Shown here: positions 37,523 to 50,390 of the stretch, one piece after another
Position numbering within the stretch: the first letter of the stretch is position 1
Layout of the letters: the number at the start of each line of letters is the position of its first letter
Source of the DNA: Oreocharis arfaki
Lineage: Eukaryota; Chordata; Aves; Passeriformes; Paramythiidae
Assembly (NCBI GenBank): GCA_013398015.1
Contig: VZRR01013430.1
Location: forward strand, 788,643 to 852,642
Reading direction: 5' to 3'
DNA: 64,000 nucleotides
Notes under the pieces: model-generated
What the model was told of the DNA's origin: nothing
Databases searched by the model: none
What the model saw: only the letters and a program-made list of their open reading frames with translations
Made by a program: the position numbers and the translations under genes

Positions 37523-40500
37523 ACCAACAATACACTGCATTGACTAGCAATGGAAAACAAGAACATTCTCACATATAAAAACCTGCTTTGAGCTAGGAAA
37601 GAAAGATTTTATCATTAGCACTAAATGTGGAATTAAAGCACAGAGCAGCACCACTGGAGCGCGCCTTGCTTTGTTCAGGCACCGAAAACTTTAGAGAAGG
37701 CTCTTACAAACATGATGAAGTATTTTGGGACACAAACATTACAAAAAATATGAGCAAAGGAATACTGAATAGACATGGAACGCTTTAGGGACAAGGATTT
37801 CTCTTTCCAAAGCCCCTAACTCCTTTTTTCCAGAGCGTGACCCCATGGCTGCACAATCAGCTTCAGCTGCCCATGCCATGGGCTGTCACTGCGACCTTGC
37901 TTTTGGCAGTGACCCTCCTGCTGCCTCCCACCCTTCCTCTGGTGCTGCCTCTGATCCTGGTGTGGCCACAGATCTCAAATATTCATGGTTACAAGTATTT
38001 TTATTCAGCCTTGTTTGTCTTCTGCCAAGCTGCTCCAGATCATCCTCAGGCTGATGCTACGAGGGAGGGCAAAACTCTCTGAACAGCAGCCATACCTTAG
38101 ATCCAGGGAAGCAGACAGCGAACCTGCAAATTTAGGTGCTTAAATTACATGACCACAGTAGGTAAAATCAAGCAAAGTCATCACGTGGAAGACAAAATCA
38201 CTCTGGGAACACCTCACGGCACATGAGGAGTGCACAGAACCTGCTGCAAGTGGAGTGAGAGGAGGTGGCCGGCAGGAAGCTCAGGAACACAAACATATGT
38301 TCTCCCGGGAAAAGGAAAAACCCCGTTGTTCCATCTGTGACCAGGGAATGGTCATAGCCAGTAACCACAAATAGAAGGAGTATTTTCAGTCTGGACCTCG
38401 TAAGTAAGAAACTTCACTGTTCTATCTGCAGTGCTAATTATGTTCCTGTCGAGGGAATGAATCACAGATTGCAGACAGCTCGTGCCGAGTGCCCCCGGAT
38501 TCCTCAGAGCTTCACACCATGGGGTCCCAGTCTCTCACGTGGGGTTTTGTGGGGTTTTTAATGAGTATTGATACGATGTGAGAACTGTGCTGCAGCCCAC
38601 CTGAATAAAGGTATCTGTGCCCTTCGGTGCCAGGTTTGCTTCATGCAGCTCCAGAGCACGGGAGCCTCCTGGGAGAGGGCAGCTTGTCACAGTGGTGTCC
38701 CAGGGAAGGGACAGTCCCCTCCACGGTGCTGAATGGGAGAAGTCACTGCAGCAAGGGATTCCCAGAATTGCACCTGTGTTAGAGAGAACTTAGAGAGAAA
38801 ACTAATTAGTTCAAACTGAAAGAGAGATTATCGCTGAATTAATATTTATGCAACACAGGCAATCAATGGAGGAGGAAATAGGACCGAAAGGGGAGATGAA
38901 GTCCTGGAGAACATAGTTCCTCCTATTACATTTGTCAGAGCTGTAGCAAAGGACTACAGGAACAGTGAGGGTGAGGCAACCTGGAATAAGTCAAGGCAGC
39001 TGCTCTGAGGGTTTCATTAAACAGATGACATCCGTATTTTCTGTCAGACAAGCACAAAAGGATTCGGGACAAAAATTCTTGGATTAGCTGGGTTAGACCC
39101 CTCTCAGGTCAAGAATCCGCGTGGCTTTGCCATGGAGAAGGTGCAGCGCTAACACCCCTGTAAAGCTTCAGACTCACAGAATGTGGGGCTATCTGCGGCC
39201 ACTCCTCACCTCATCAGCAACCAGAGTCTTGTCACCCATTCTTGTTTCCCAGGCAAGTGTGCCAGGGCTGGCAGGAAGCAGTGACGGGGGCTGATGCTCT
39301 TTTAGGTGACCAGGAGGGCGATTGTGTCCCGTGGGCGAAGCTCTCCAATGTAAAGTGGTCGGCAGCTGAGAAGTAAAGAAGACAGGGGCAGGCAGCCACA
39401 TACATAATGGCATTTCCGTGGTTAATTAAGCTTTTGATGCAAAATAAATTATCTAAATATTGTTTGCTTGTTCTGACAGCCAAGTTGTTCCTTAATATAA
39501 ATTCCACACTGTGTTTGGGCACAGGCTCAGGTGTTATCAGGATGCCACTATGAGGCCCCCCCATGCTCACCTGCTTTTAACTTTATTGCCAAATGACCAC
39601 GATATCATATTCTGGTAATTTACTTATGATATTAACCTAAGCACTAGGAGGACAGCAGGACCACAGTTTGTTCCAGTAACCACAACACTTCAACATCAAA
39701 GGCTCAAACATTGGGAAGATCTACCAGGTTCAATAAAAGGGCAAAGCTTCTGGGGCGCGCTGGGATCTTATCCATTATCTGCACTACCCGTTATTCCACA
39801 AAACCACAGGTAAAGTGGTTACTGTTGAGAAATTTAGCTACAGCAGTCTGCCTAAAACACTTCAATTATGCAGTTCCCAAGCTACCTTTGTATTTAGTGA
39901 ACGACAGCACTGCTGAAGGTTTAATGAGCTGTGAATGACTATACAAAACTTAGAGGATCACAAAACCTGCTTCTGGTAATTTACATGAGCAGTTACATCT
40001 AAGTGCCAGAATCTATGTCATGATCCATTGTTAATACACTCTCTATGTTCCTTCTTAAGACTGGTTGGAATATAATTATTTCCAAGTCTCCAAGCTAAAC
40101 CTGTCCGTTCTGGTTTTCCTTTGTCCGAAGCGCTCATTGATACACAAAAAGCCTGCCGAGGAACATCAGCTCCCTAGAGCTTTTAACAGTTAAAATATTT
40201 GATATGTTCATACTTTCCACCTCACACGAGGGGTTTTTTTTAAGAGAAAATACTTTACATTTCTGTTTAAATCTGTCACATTGTGCTTGTGGGTTTGCAG
40301 ACCGCCAGCATTCCCTGCTGGAGCAGCTGTGGGCCCATGGCACTGCTCACAAACCCTAATAGAGGCTCTTCAGCAGCGAGCTGATGCCTTACCTTACCCT
40401 GCACACACACTTCATCCCGTGCTTTTTCCAGCTGCCCAGAGTGCCAAAGCTCTGGCTCTTTGCACATTTTAGCTGAGAACATGATGCTGCTGCCTCTCCT

Positions 40501-41198
40501 GCAAAGTGCCCAGATCTGATATAACGCTGCTTACCTCGGGAGACACAAAAACCCTGTCTCAGAGGGGCACAGATTAGCACAGTAACCCTTTAAACCATCA
40601 GACAGTGTTATCTCATTATTTGTAGCTATTCCCTAACAAAGAATCCTTCATCTACTGTATTCTCATCTGCACTTCTATCTCTACTCATAAACAGTGGCCA
40701 CATAATTTAAGAAATTCTTATTATCAAGAAACCCTGTCTTTAGGGGTCTCAACTCAGCAGATTACTTGACATCATTTATTCATTAATTGCATTGAGAACC
40801 AAAAGCTACGTTCCACATTAACAAAGGAAAGCTGTAGGAAACAAAGAAACCAGAAGCAGAATTGATGAATGTTCCCCATGCCTTTCCAGTTAAGACACCT
40901 TCAATTCAGAGAATAAAATTTGTTTTAAATGTGCATAAAAATGTATCAGGAAAAATAATTCACTTTTAGGCCATTACATATACATACATGGGTGCTATTA
41001 CCATCAAAGGATCTATTTCTGCGGTCTACAGAACCCTCAAAAGTAAGTTAAAGAATGACTCAACTGCAGAAACATGGCTAATGCTGCTATGCTGACATGG
41101 AAAATCAAGTCAGAAATTCTGGAAAGTAAACTACGATTCTTTATTGCCAGCTTGCAGAAGATTTAAGAAAAGAATTTGTAAAATAGCACCCAAACGCC

Positions 41199-41212
41199 TT
41201 TTTTTTTTTTTT
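41199..41212. repeat. T14 homopolymer
   Basis: An uninterrupted run of 14 T in otherwise mixed sequence. Confidence 0.85.
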
Positions 41213-43339
41213 ACAATTCTGTCTATAGAAGTTAAAACCACTTATAGAAATATAAAATAATTATCCAGAGATTTCATGCAAAGAATCTTGCCCTTGATGT
41301 TACAATGTCAGATTGATAAACACACTTTTTACCTGAAATATCACTACACGCCCTCCAACACGCCTGCTGAACATCTCCTTCTGAAATAACTCCACGTGAT
41401 CAAAATCCCCAGAAATACAGGAGCACGAGAAATACAAATTTAATCGTGCAACAGAGAAATGAAGGACACAGAGAAGGAGGAACTGGCTACAGCCTGGACT
41501 GATGTGCACATGGAAAAGTGAATGCGGAGTTTCTATTCTATTTCCAAAGATGAATCCAAAGTAAAGGCAAACATTTTTCTCCTTATATGAGAGTTCTGCA
41601 CATCAATCACTTCATATGGAACAGAGGCAGAAAACTGGAGAAAATAAATGCACAAATAAGCCACCTTTTGAACGTCTCAGTTCCGAACTCAATGGCCCAG
41701 TTTGGCCAGATCACACAGGCCTACACTGCTTTTCTCTGTGTGCCTTAAACATAACTAAAGAATAATTGACTGCAAGTATTCAGTGTCAAGTGTCCAGCTG
41801 TGTCCATCCATGAGCTGCAGCAAATCCCGCGTCCTACACTGGGGTTAACACAAGCTTTAATTGAGCTGTGTGGGGAGTCTGGTTCAGAGTCAGAGCCACG
41901 TTCTCTGGCATGTTCTGTGAACTGATCGTGCAGATCCGTGGGCAAAACCCAATTAAAATAATGCCACAACTCAGCAGTTACAGCGGTGTGCTGGTGACCT
42001 TCCATGGTGTTGGCAAGTACATTATGTTTTGCCAGTGCTGATACACTTGTTCCCAAAGAAATATTTCATTGTTTAGGTACTTTGAAAAATGGTGATCGCC
42101 CTGCTTTACACGATGCTAGTCAGAGCTACCTTTTTCTCTATTTCTCTGGCTTTTCACAAGGAAAAATAAACAAGCCAACTTGAAAATCACTAAAAAATTT
42201 TTCCATCTAAAGAGCAGGAAAATTAACATGCTTGGAAAACAGTCCAAAATTCCTAGATGTACGTTTATTCTCATTTGGGGAGAGCATTCATAGCCTGGAA
42301 TTTCAGTAATTTGGGTGATGAGCTCCCTATAGAAAGCATAGGGAAGGTCATGAACACCGCTTCAAAGTTGTCTAACCAGTACAGCCAGCAGGAAAAGGAT
42401 GTTTCTTTCCCCCTGAGCCACTGCCTCACCATTTTCCATCCCCTCTTGTTCAGATCTGTAATTCCCATCTGGAGCTTGGTGCCTGAAGCTGCACTGGTCA
42501 TACAATCACTCTTTTACAGCAACGCCTTTATCTCACTGTTGCATCCTCCTTTATTTAACAGAACTATTGTTCTTTGTTTCATTCAGAAGACATCATTTGA
42601 ATGTTTACCAAGCACAGGGCATAGTTGATAAATAGGCTGATCAATTAATCTGAAAAGGTCATAAAGTGCTGTTTCAATTCCCTTGAAAAATTACAATTGA
42701 TGAAAATTCATTTGAGGACAGAATTCTGCAACAGACTTCCATAATTAACAATCCAATGTAACAATCATTCCAATTCCCAAAGGTCCAGAGGATCAATTTT
42801 ATAGTATTTTTCTCAGTCAAGCATTATTTATTCATCTTAAATTGTTTTTCTTTTCTGCTGCAATATGATGCTTTGTCAAAGGCAAAGCATTTCCTGATGC
42901 TTTTTTTTCTAACACCAGCAAGGTGTTGAAAACCCAACAGAATATATTTGAAGCCAATCACTAAGAGAGCCACAAGCCTGAATTGCTGTGGAATTTTCTA
43001 TTCCAGGAATATAATCAGAACTGCCTCTCCTATATCTCAGGTTCGTGTCCTGATCCAGCGCCTACATTGCTTCATTTCCCTCCTCTCTCACCCCTAAAAT
43101 AATTCCAAACACCCCACAACACAACCTTCTGCTTCAATAAAGACGGATATTTCAAGAAATTTGAAGTGCCTGAGCTGATAATTCCGAGGAGATGGACTTT
43201 ACACTGCGCTTCCAAAGGAATAGAGACATCGTGTGAATGCTCCACTTTAGCTGTAGCCAAAAGGAATTACAGCATAATAACCACGGTTGTGAGACCTTTC
43301 AGAGTTCATCAATAAATCTCTCTTTGATACTATATGAAG

Positions 43340-43530
43340 ATATGGGGAAGTTTAATCGATAATTAATGTTAATCACATTCAGTCTTAATCAATGCCAGAA
43401 CTACTACTCTTCACAAAGCCCAGAGACAGCTCTGTGAGGTATAAAATCAAATTTAATTAAAGCTGTGCATGCGGAAGAGTTTTTAATGCTATCATAATTA
43501 GTTTGTTTAATACTGCAATTTCCAAACTCC
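43340..43530. promoter_or_regulatory. Motif-rich AT block, possible conserved noncoding element
   Basis: A non-repetitive stretch dense in homeodomain/HNF1/PBX-like words: taatcgataattaatgttaa at about 43353-43372, cttaatcaatg at about 43384-43394, aatttaattaaag at about 43450-43462 and cataattagtttgtttaat at about 43493-43511. Its high information content and lack of simple repetition are typical of vertebrate developmental enhancers, but this is inference; conservation cannot be seen from one sequence. Confidence 0.2.
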
Positions 43531-43763
43531 TTTGTACATTTTGCAGAGCACTTGAATATTAAATCCATTATTTGCACCTGCTGTAAGAGTCAGTTGGGCT
43601 GGTCATGGACAGCTCTCGCATCTGAGACTGCAGAGACACACAACTTCTCTCACCCTTCCAACCCCGTTGGAAAATTTGCCCAGAAATAATTAGATAATGC
43701 CCAGAAATCCGACCCTTCCCCAAGATCAAAGTTGTGAATGGAAGATGCATCGGAGTCACTCAC

Positions 43764-43854
43764 CTGTCTCCCGACAAAAGCCGCTGTTAGATGTGGGTTA
43801 TGGCTTTCTCGGCCGCCCAGGATCGTTGGGGTGTGGAGAAGAGAATTTCACTCA
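43764..43854 (-). other. Splice-bounded candidate exon (lncRNA or UTR type)
   Basis: On the minus strand, a strong acceptor (a C/T tract of about 20 bases over 43866-43884, ending cttgcag at 43861-43855) is followed by 91 bases and a strong donor (acag|gtgagtga, junction 43764/43763). The enclosed 91 bases have stop codons in all three frames, so it cannot be an ordinary internal coding exon. It could be a noncoding-RNA or UTR exon, or a chance pairing of splice-like words. No partner exons were identified. Confidence 0.15.
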
Positions 43855-46800
43855 CTGCAAGATATTGGGGGGAAAAAAAGGGAAGCAGTGCCCATCGCTC
43901 CACCCGATCTCCTGAGAGTGCCTTGGTGAGGAGCCTTTCCTTTCCCTTCTCACTGGAAAGGGGAGGTCACAACGCAAAAGCCAAATATTTACCAACCCTC
44001 CTAGGAGTGTTTTCAGTGCCAGAGCAGCTGAGTCAGGAACGAGGGGTAAACATTCCCTGAACCCTGCTCTTTGGAGACTTTTCCCATTCCAGCCCTGGCG
44101 GGAGGTGTCTATTTTCACACATCATAAATTAGGTAAATGTTAACCCCTTCACACTGACCGCTTCTCATAATGGCACATTTCACACCCCAGGCAAAGAAAA
44201 GAAAAAAACCCTGTTTGTTCTGCCATTATTTCTCATTCACGCTGGCAAATGTCACCAGTGAAAGGACTGATGATAACGTGGTTTTGCTTGAGAAACAAGA
44301 CGCCTATGTGCTCAGATTTTTAGTTGATTAAGATCCAAGTTTTCCTTCTGATAACTAATTTCTTCTTTCATTTATACAAATAGAAATTCTGCCCTGCATT
44401 CGGTCTTAACCCACCTAGGTGTTAATGAAGGAATTAACACTGCGACTCATACCAATATTTTTAGTTTTACCCATCTGGATAGGTGCCTCAAACGCCCAGA
44501 TATAAAAGTAAGCAGGACCCTAGAGATTTGTGAGTTCAAAACGTTAAGAACTCAACCATTCTCCAGCAGTCAGGTTTGACTAAAACCCAATAGTAAAAAA
44601 ATCCTTTGGCACGAAATAAACAATCAAAAGACAAAAAGCACACAATGGAAATTTCATGAGCAGGTGTGCCACCACCACAACGAGGAATACCATAGATTAC
44701 CTGCCTGAATGGCTGCTATTGCTCCTATTATATTTTTTTTTCTTTAAATTAAGTACAGAGAGAAATTTTGCTCCGTCTGTATTTTTCTGCCTTAAGCATT
44801 CCTGATTGCTGCAAGGTTTAGTCTTGTTAAAGAGCAGTCTTGCATCATTATATATTTCATTGACCATTTACTGTAATGCTGAATGACCGATCAATTGGCA
44901 GTTAAACTGCTCATTAAGAAAAAAAGTACAAGTTTCTCTAAACTCAGCTACTCCATTTTTCTCCCAATCATTTCCTCGGTCTATTAATGGGCAGGTTTTG
45001 TCCTGCTGTTCGATAGTTCAAAGTTAGATTTACCTTATTCTGTGTAGTGTAAAGCACTCAGGCAGTTTTAAAGTGAAAGGACTTTCTGAGAAGCTTCTTT
45101 AAAGCCCAAATGACAGTAATAACATACATCTTAAATGCTAAATTTTCATGTTAAAGCATCAATTCAATAATCTGTGATCTGTGATAAAAGCAAAGTTATT
45201 TTCCTGCGATTTTATTTGTTACAATGAACCGACTGCAATTCTCAGGGACAAATTATGCAGGCTATAAAATTTAAATTTAAAAATTTGACACTAATGGAAA
45301 CTCCAATACACAGACAGAAATCTACTTAGTCAGCAGCCACAAATCAGGACCAACATTTTCTTTCAATAACCTTTGCAACTTCTCTCGCAAGTTGAAAGGG
45401 CTTATTAATGAAACCAAAAGCAAATGCTCCCAGAAGTGCAGCCCCTCAATTTCTCACCCCCTCACTCCAGCCTGGCAAGGTGGGGTCTGTGCACAAGAAC
45501 CTATCTGTGTCACTTCAGATGATCCCGAGTCATCCACGCCACGTGAACCTCCTCTTTTTTATCTTTTTTTACAAGGTTGGGAGTACATGTATGTGTATAT
45601 ATTTGTGTATAAATTAATTAAGTCACATGGGCAGATCTTCAGAACTGAGATATTAATGACTCATGAAACGCAGGCTAGTGCTCATCTGCATGAAAGCCAT
45701 CAAGCTCATGGTTAGATTGAGCACTGCCTCATTTATTACATCACCACATATTCCCTTTTTCCATATAGATGAGTCTGCAGCACTTTGGCTCCAAGCTGGA
45801 GGACCAGATGCCAAAAAAATAAAAGGCACCTGTTTTCTGAAGCTCAGGAGCAATTCATCCATCTTACAACACCGTAACCAGTCAAAACTTGCTGAAGGCA
45901 CTATTAAAAGTTACGTGCCGCCATTCAGAAGCCACTGAAAGAGCAGAATTATCATCTCAAACACCTGCACTGGAAAAGTGCCATTAAAAATCCCCACATG
46001 CCACCAAATCACTGGCAAGCTGATCTCCACGGGGGATGGAGGCAGTGGAGGGACCGGTGAGGAAGGATGGATGAAGAGCAGGAAAAACCTGGAAAGGAAA
46101 CGTGTGGGATGCTGAAAAGCCCAGAGGAGCACGGGGACTATGAGAAAATATGAAATTTTGGGCAACAGCCCAACCAGAAGCAGCCTAGAACAGCCAGAGG
46201 GGCCGTGCTGGTCCAGGTCTTGCTGCCTGCAGGGATTCACAGAAATTCATCCCTCATTTCTCCTGCAAGACAAAGTGAGAAGAAAACTGAAAATTGGTGA
46301 ACCAGTTGGGCTGAAAAAAAAAAAAAAAAGAGGAAATAATGCATCTCAACAGATTTACTCTGGCTAGCCTTGTTTGCCAAACAGCATTTTAGAACCAGGG
46401 AAAAGCACTTTACTGTTATTTTTTCCTCCAATTTCAGTGCACACCACAGAACTGCAACTTTCTGTATTTTGAGACAGTTTAGTTCCTTAATACTGATGGA
46501 AAATGCCTCTCATGTGGGTCTTTTAGTCAGATTAGAGGTGTGATTCTCCTGATCTGCTTTCTTCCATAGGCAGTCTTTTCTGTACAGTTTCTTTCTCATT
46601 TGTTTGAGCATATTTGCAAAATCTGGCAGCCTGAATCTCATCAGGTAGAAGGAAATATAAATGTGACAGGTTTGGAGCTAAAAGACCAAACAGTCTGTGT
46701 GACATTCGGGAAGGAGATTTTATATTTTGGAGGAAGGAAACCACTCACAACCAAGCACAAAAATCAGAAGTTGTTATTTGGCAGCAATTGGAATTTTTTT

Positions 46801-47130
46801 TTACATTTTTTTTTGTGCATAGAATGCATCCGGAACACGCAGAGGAAAGAGCAGCTTACCACAAAAAAATCCAGTTTATCATGTTTGTCACCAATACGTA
46901 TAAAAAGTGTAGAGAGAGGGACCATTTGCTTCCAGTTTTGGTTTGAAACTCTGCCACCTGGGGGAAAGCTCTAACTCACAACAGACCATGTACCCCCAAT
47001 ATCAGTTTAATCCAGCTTCTGAGAATTTTGTAATAGTAAAGGGGAGTTTTTTGGGTTTTTTTGCATTTTTAAAAGGCAATTTATCGAATTTGCAGCTCTG
47101 TATATTAAATATTACTTCAATCCTATTTTC
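43855..47130. other. Unique noncoding DNA
   Basis: No gene is recognised. The plus-strand frames at 45392-45715 (107 codons) and 46600-46974 (124 codons) and the minus-strand frame at 45911-46240 (109 codons) match nothing known. Small structures are aaatttaaattt at 45267-45278, a tandem tctgtga pair at 45171-45184 and an A16 run at 46314-46329. Confidence 0.65.
46314..46329. repeat. A16 homopolymer
   Basis: An uninterrupted run of 16 A followed by gaggaaataatg. No retroposon body is recognised next to it. Confidence 0.9.
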
Positions 47131-47164
47131 TTTTTTTTTTTTTTTTGTTTTTTTTTTTTTTTTT
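47131..47164. repeat. 34-nt T tract with a single G
   Basis: T16, G at 47147, then T17. It is the longest homopolymer-like run in the window. Read on the minus strand it would be a poly(A) tail preceded by 'ctcagtcaagcc', but no retroposed gene or SINE is recognised to its right. Confidence 0.9.
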
Positions 47165-47232
47165 GGCTTGACTGAGTTTGACAAAATTTCCTAATATCTC
47201 TTTAGGAACACTACTGATGACTTGCTCAAGTT

Positions 47233-47330
47233 TATATTAGTTATAAACTAATATATTAACTATATAAACTAATATATTATTTATAATCTAATATAAACTA
47301 ATATAAATTAATATTAGCTATAAACTAATA
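47233..47330. repeat. AT-rich interspersed-unit array, TATAAACTAATA x4
   Basis: The 12-mer TATAAACTAATA occurs exactly four times, at 47242-47253, 47263-47274, 47292-47303 and 47319-47330, with related AT words between. The left end also forms a hairpin: TATATTAGTT at 47233-47242 is the exact complement of AACTAATATA at 47246-47255 across a 3-base loop. G/C content is very low, one C per unit. It resembles a decayed AT minisatellite of about 20-30-bp period. It starts 69 bases after the T tract. Confidence 0.8.
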
Positions 47331-47333
47331 CAT

Positions 47334-50300
47334 GTTGTCATTTAGTGGTAATGAGGAAGTCAAAATACCAATGTTTAGGAAGATAAGGTAGGATATGATA
47401 AGGAAACCCAGCACTGCTGCTATAACCACACACAAAAATAAAGTCCCTATTGAGAAGAAAGACCTGAATTTCTGCACTTAATCTCATAGGAGCTGAAAAA
47501 GCAACATTTATGTTTGATTCAGAGATTAAAACAGGCAATAGAGAGGTAATACGGAGCCATCTGTCCTGATGCACCAAGGCTTCTGGTGGGCAAGTCACTG
47601 GACTTTCAGTTTATGAGCAGGTTTTACACCCTCTGCCAAAGCAGACAGGACTGCAAAGGAAATAAATCATCTGTGATGGAAATATCACCAATAAACAGCC
47701 CCAGCCTTCTGATACACAACCCTTTAAGTGAATCCCTCTGCTGTTCTGCTTTTGTGAGCTGCGTTACTTCAGCTCGTTCTTGTAATGAGGAAATGCTCGG
47801 CCTCAGAGCTTTACACGCTCTTCTTTCACTGCTGTACGTGGGACAATCAAAGTAAAACATGCAAATAGCAGAGAAAGCAGTGACCATCTGGAAAGACATT
47901 TAATATGTTTATATATCCAAGCAGCTCTTCACTATAGTAGCATGAGTAGATTTTTGCCCTTTACAGATTTTTTGCTCTTCCCTCATTTTGAAAAATGAAA
48001 AAAAAGGCTTTGTTTTACACAGAAAACTCCAGTTTGTCTCCCCTCTAATTCACAGTTTTCTGCATGATTCCCAAACACAGGGACTGAAATAGCACTCCAT
48101 GACTTAGCAATAAAGATAAAACAACCACCATAATCTTTACTGAGATCCAAAACCACAACCTCGTAGTCACTCTAATAAATGCAGCGCCAGGCACAGGCAG
48201 CACTGACTGATTCTGCTCTAAAACTTTCTAAAAAAACCCAGCAAGGTTTCTAAAAAGCCACGCAGCTTTTCAGATTCAACTCTATTTTAGAATGAGAACA
48301 AAATATGTACTTAGATAAGTCACCTCTCTCTAACTAGGTGTGTATTAACAAGCCTTTATTTCTAGACCATATAAAGTTATAACATAAAACAAATAAATGC
48401 CGAGAGGTGGATTTTACTTAAATGTGAGGCCTAAAAGCTATCACTGCCTCTTTAACTTTCAAGTATAAGTCTTTCTCACAATAAAATAGTCAACTACCTC
48501 CCCGCTGAACTATAAAAAACAGATTTAGTGGATACGTTATTAGCACTCTACTCTGCTCCGAGACCTTTGCAGCAGAAAGCCAAATTAAATGCTGGCCTAA
48601 GCAAGATCAATTCGGTTGCAGTCAGCAGAGATGCATCAGCCTACCTGTGATCACAACACCACTTGCAAATGAAGGGCTGCAATAGGAGTCGTGATGAACA
48701 GTACCCGAAAGTTTTGTTTCCTTTGCATGCACGTGGTTTTTGAATTAAGTCCAAAAGTAATGTTTTCTCTCACCTGATTGAAAACAATGGCTTTTGGGGG
48801 CTCCGTGCATTAACACTGGAGAGGGAACTCTGACAGCACCTGTAGCAATGAACAACAAGGAGGAATTAAACCACACCCTTCTGTTCCAGCCATTTTCACA
48901 CTGCTGCATCACACTTCGCAACACAGCAGGAAATAATTTGACAGAGATATTAAAGAGGCCTAAAAAAGTGAAGTTTTTCAGGGAGAAGCAGCTATGTGGG
49001 GTTCCATAAGGCCAGAACCGCAATGATCCTCTTGGATGCGGTGAGACAAAAGAAGGTCAATGAGTACATGAATAAATTGAAGTGAAATGGAAGCTCCTCG
49101 GGCTGTGGTGTTCCGGACCAGCATCCCAGCATTCTGAAGCACCAGAGCCAACACACAGATCCTGACTGCTTTTGAGATGCAGCTTGATCAGCTTGCTTTA
49201 CAACCCCTTTCCTATACCTGACCGCGCCAGTAGGAAACAGGATTCAGTCATGCAGGATGTTCCTTCCACTACTCTCCCTTGCTAAGAGATATAAATAATA
49301 TCTTAAATGCTTGTATTGTTTGATTTAAAAAAAAAATCAGTGGAGTGAATTTTCAAGTTAGCTGGAGCTCTTGAGCTGGTACAGAAGGAAGGAGGCTTTG
49401 CCAAGGTGAGGATACAATTTGCAGGGACTGCAATTTGAGTGCACCTGGATAGAGATGCCCAAGGAACGCAGTGATGAACTGACGAGATCATCACAAAATG
49501 AACAGGAAGTAAATAGCTGCTCCCAGCTGTGCACAGGCTTTTTAAACAATAACATTTTGGCACGATCCTGCAGAAATTAGCACCGATACATAAATACGGA
49601 AAGGCGCTTTCCACGATGGAATGGCTCTTTTTCCTCAATACGGATTAAACAATTTAGCAAAACCATTAAAACCCATTCCAATTTGGGATCTCTCCATGCA
49701 TGTGTGAGCAGGCACAGGCAGACTTGTGTTCAGGCCCCCCAAATGTAGTATCTGAACCCTGATCTGAGGCCCTTTATGTCGTGATGGTCAAATGAAGGGT
49801 TCAGTTCTGCCTCTGCAAGCATTCAGCTGGAAAAGCATCCCCCCCGAGTTCACAGTTCACAGGGTGGTGATTTCTTGTTAAGTCTGGGAAAGGAAATAAA
49901 GCTACACCTTAAATTTAATCTTCTGTAAACACAGAGTTGTATTTTCACTCACAACTATTTGATTTATCGCTTTTCAATAAAAACCAAAGAGGATTTAAGT
50001 GCCCTTGAGTCTGAAAACGGCTCTCGATTTGCACAAAATGATGCTTTTTGCTAATGTTTGAATCATTTTCTCCACTGACACGCTGAAATCTTCCACGTGT
50101 GCTATCAATGCCCGGGGTGGGCTCTTCCATTTGTGGTGACTTGGAACAGCCATAAAGGATGCTGAAGTATGAAAGAGTAAAATGCAGAAAATCGGTGCTT
50201 ATATTTGGCAACGAGATAGAAAATTATTTAAAAAAAGGTGTTTGTGATTATCATCATTACTTTATTACCAAGAATAAAAAGTTCCTACATTTTATTTTCT

Positions 50301-50335
50301 TCTGGCATTTTTTGGTTGGTTAGTTAATATTCTGT
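47334..50335. other. Unique noncoding DNA
   Basis: No gene is recognised. A POU octamer ATGCAAAT is at 47859-47866. The minus-strand frames at 48745-49023 (92 codons; a donor-like CAG|GTGAG lies near its end) and 49303-49638 (111 codons) match nothing known. Confidence 0.65.
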
Positions 50336-50390
50336 ATTTTTGGTTCTGGTTTTTTGTTTGTTGCTGTTGTTTTTAGTTGTTGTTCATTTT
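50336..50390. repeat. T/G-rich low-complexity tract
   Basis: About 55 bases of mostly T and G (words such as tttttggttctgg, gtttgttgctgttg). It is the strand complement in character of the A/C-rich tracts elsewhere in the window. Confidence 0.8.

Larger units (their letters stand above)
36134..43763. other. Unique noncoding DNA with motif-rich AT blocks
   Basis: No gene is recognised. The minus-strand 152-codon frame at 36674-37132 is about as long as chance allows and its peptide resembles nothing known. POU octamers ATGCAAAT lie at 36327-36334 and 36899-36906. An A13 run is at 37273-37285 and a T14 run at 41199-41212. GC-richer patches occur at about 37830-38080, 38200-38760 and 39190-39420. 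An AATAAA followed by a GT-rich stretch at about 38603-38640 looks polyadenylation-like. The plus-strand 123-codon frame at 42257-42628 is unrecognised. Confidence 0.6.

Noticed and set aside
42257..42628. 123-codon plus-strand frame
   Set aside because: No recognisable domain and no nearby exon signals; chance length.
46600..46974. 124-codon plus-strand frame after an acceptor-like pyrimidine stretch
   Set aside because: The peptide is unrecognised and runs through a T-rich low-complexity patch; there is no donor at its end.
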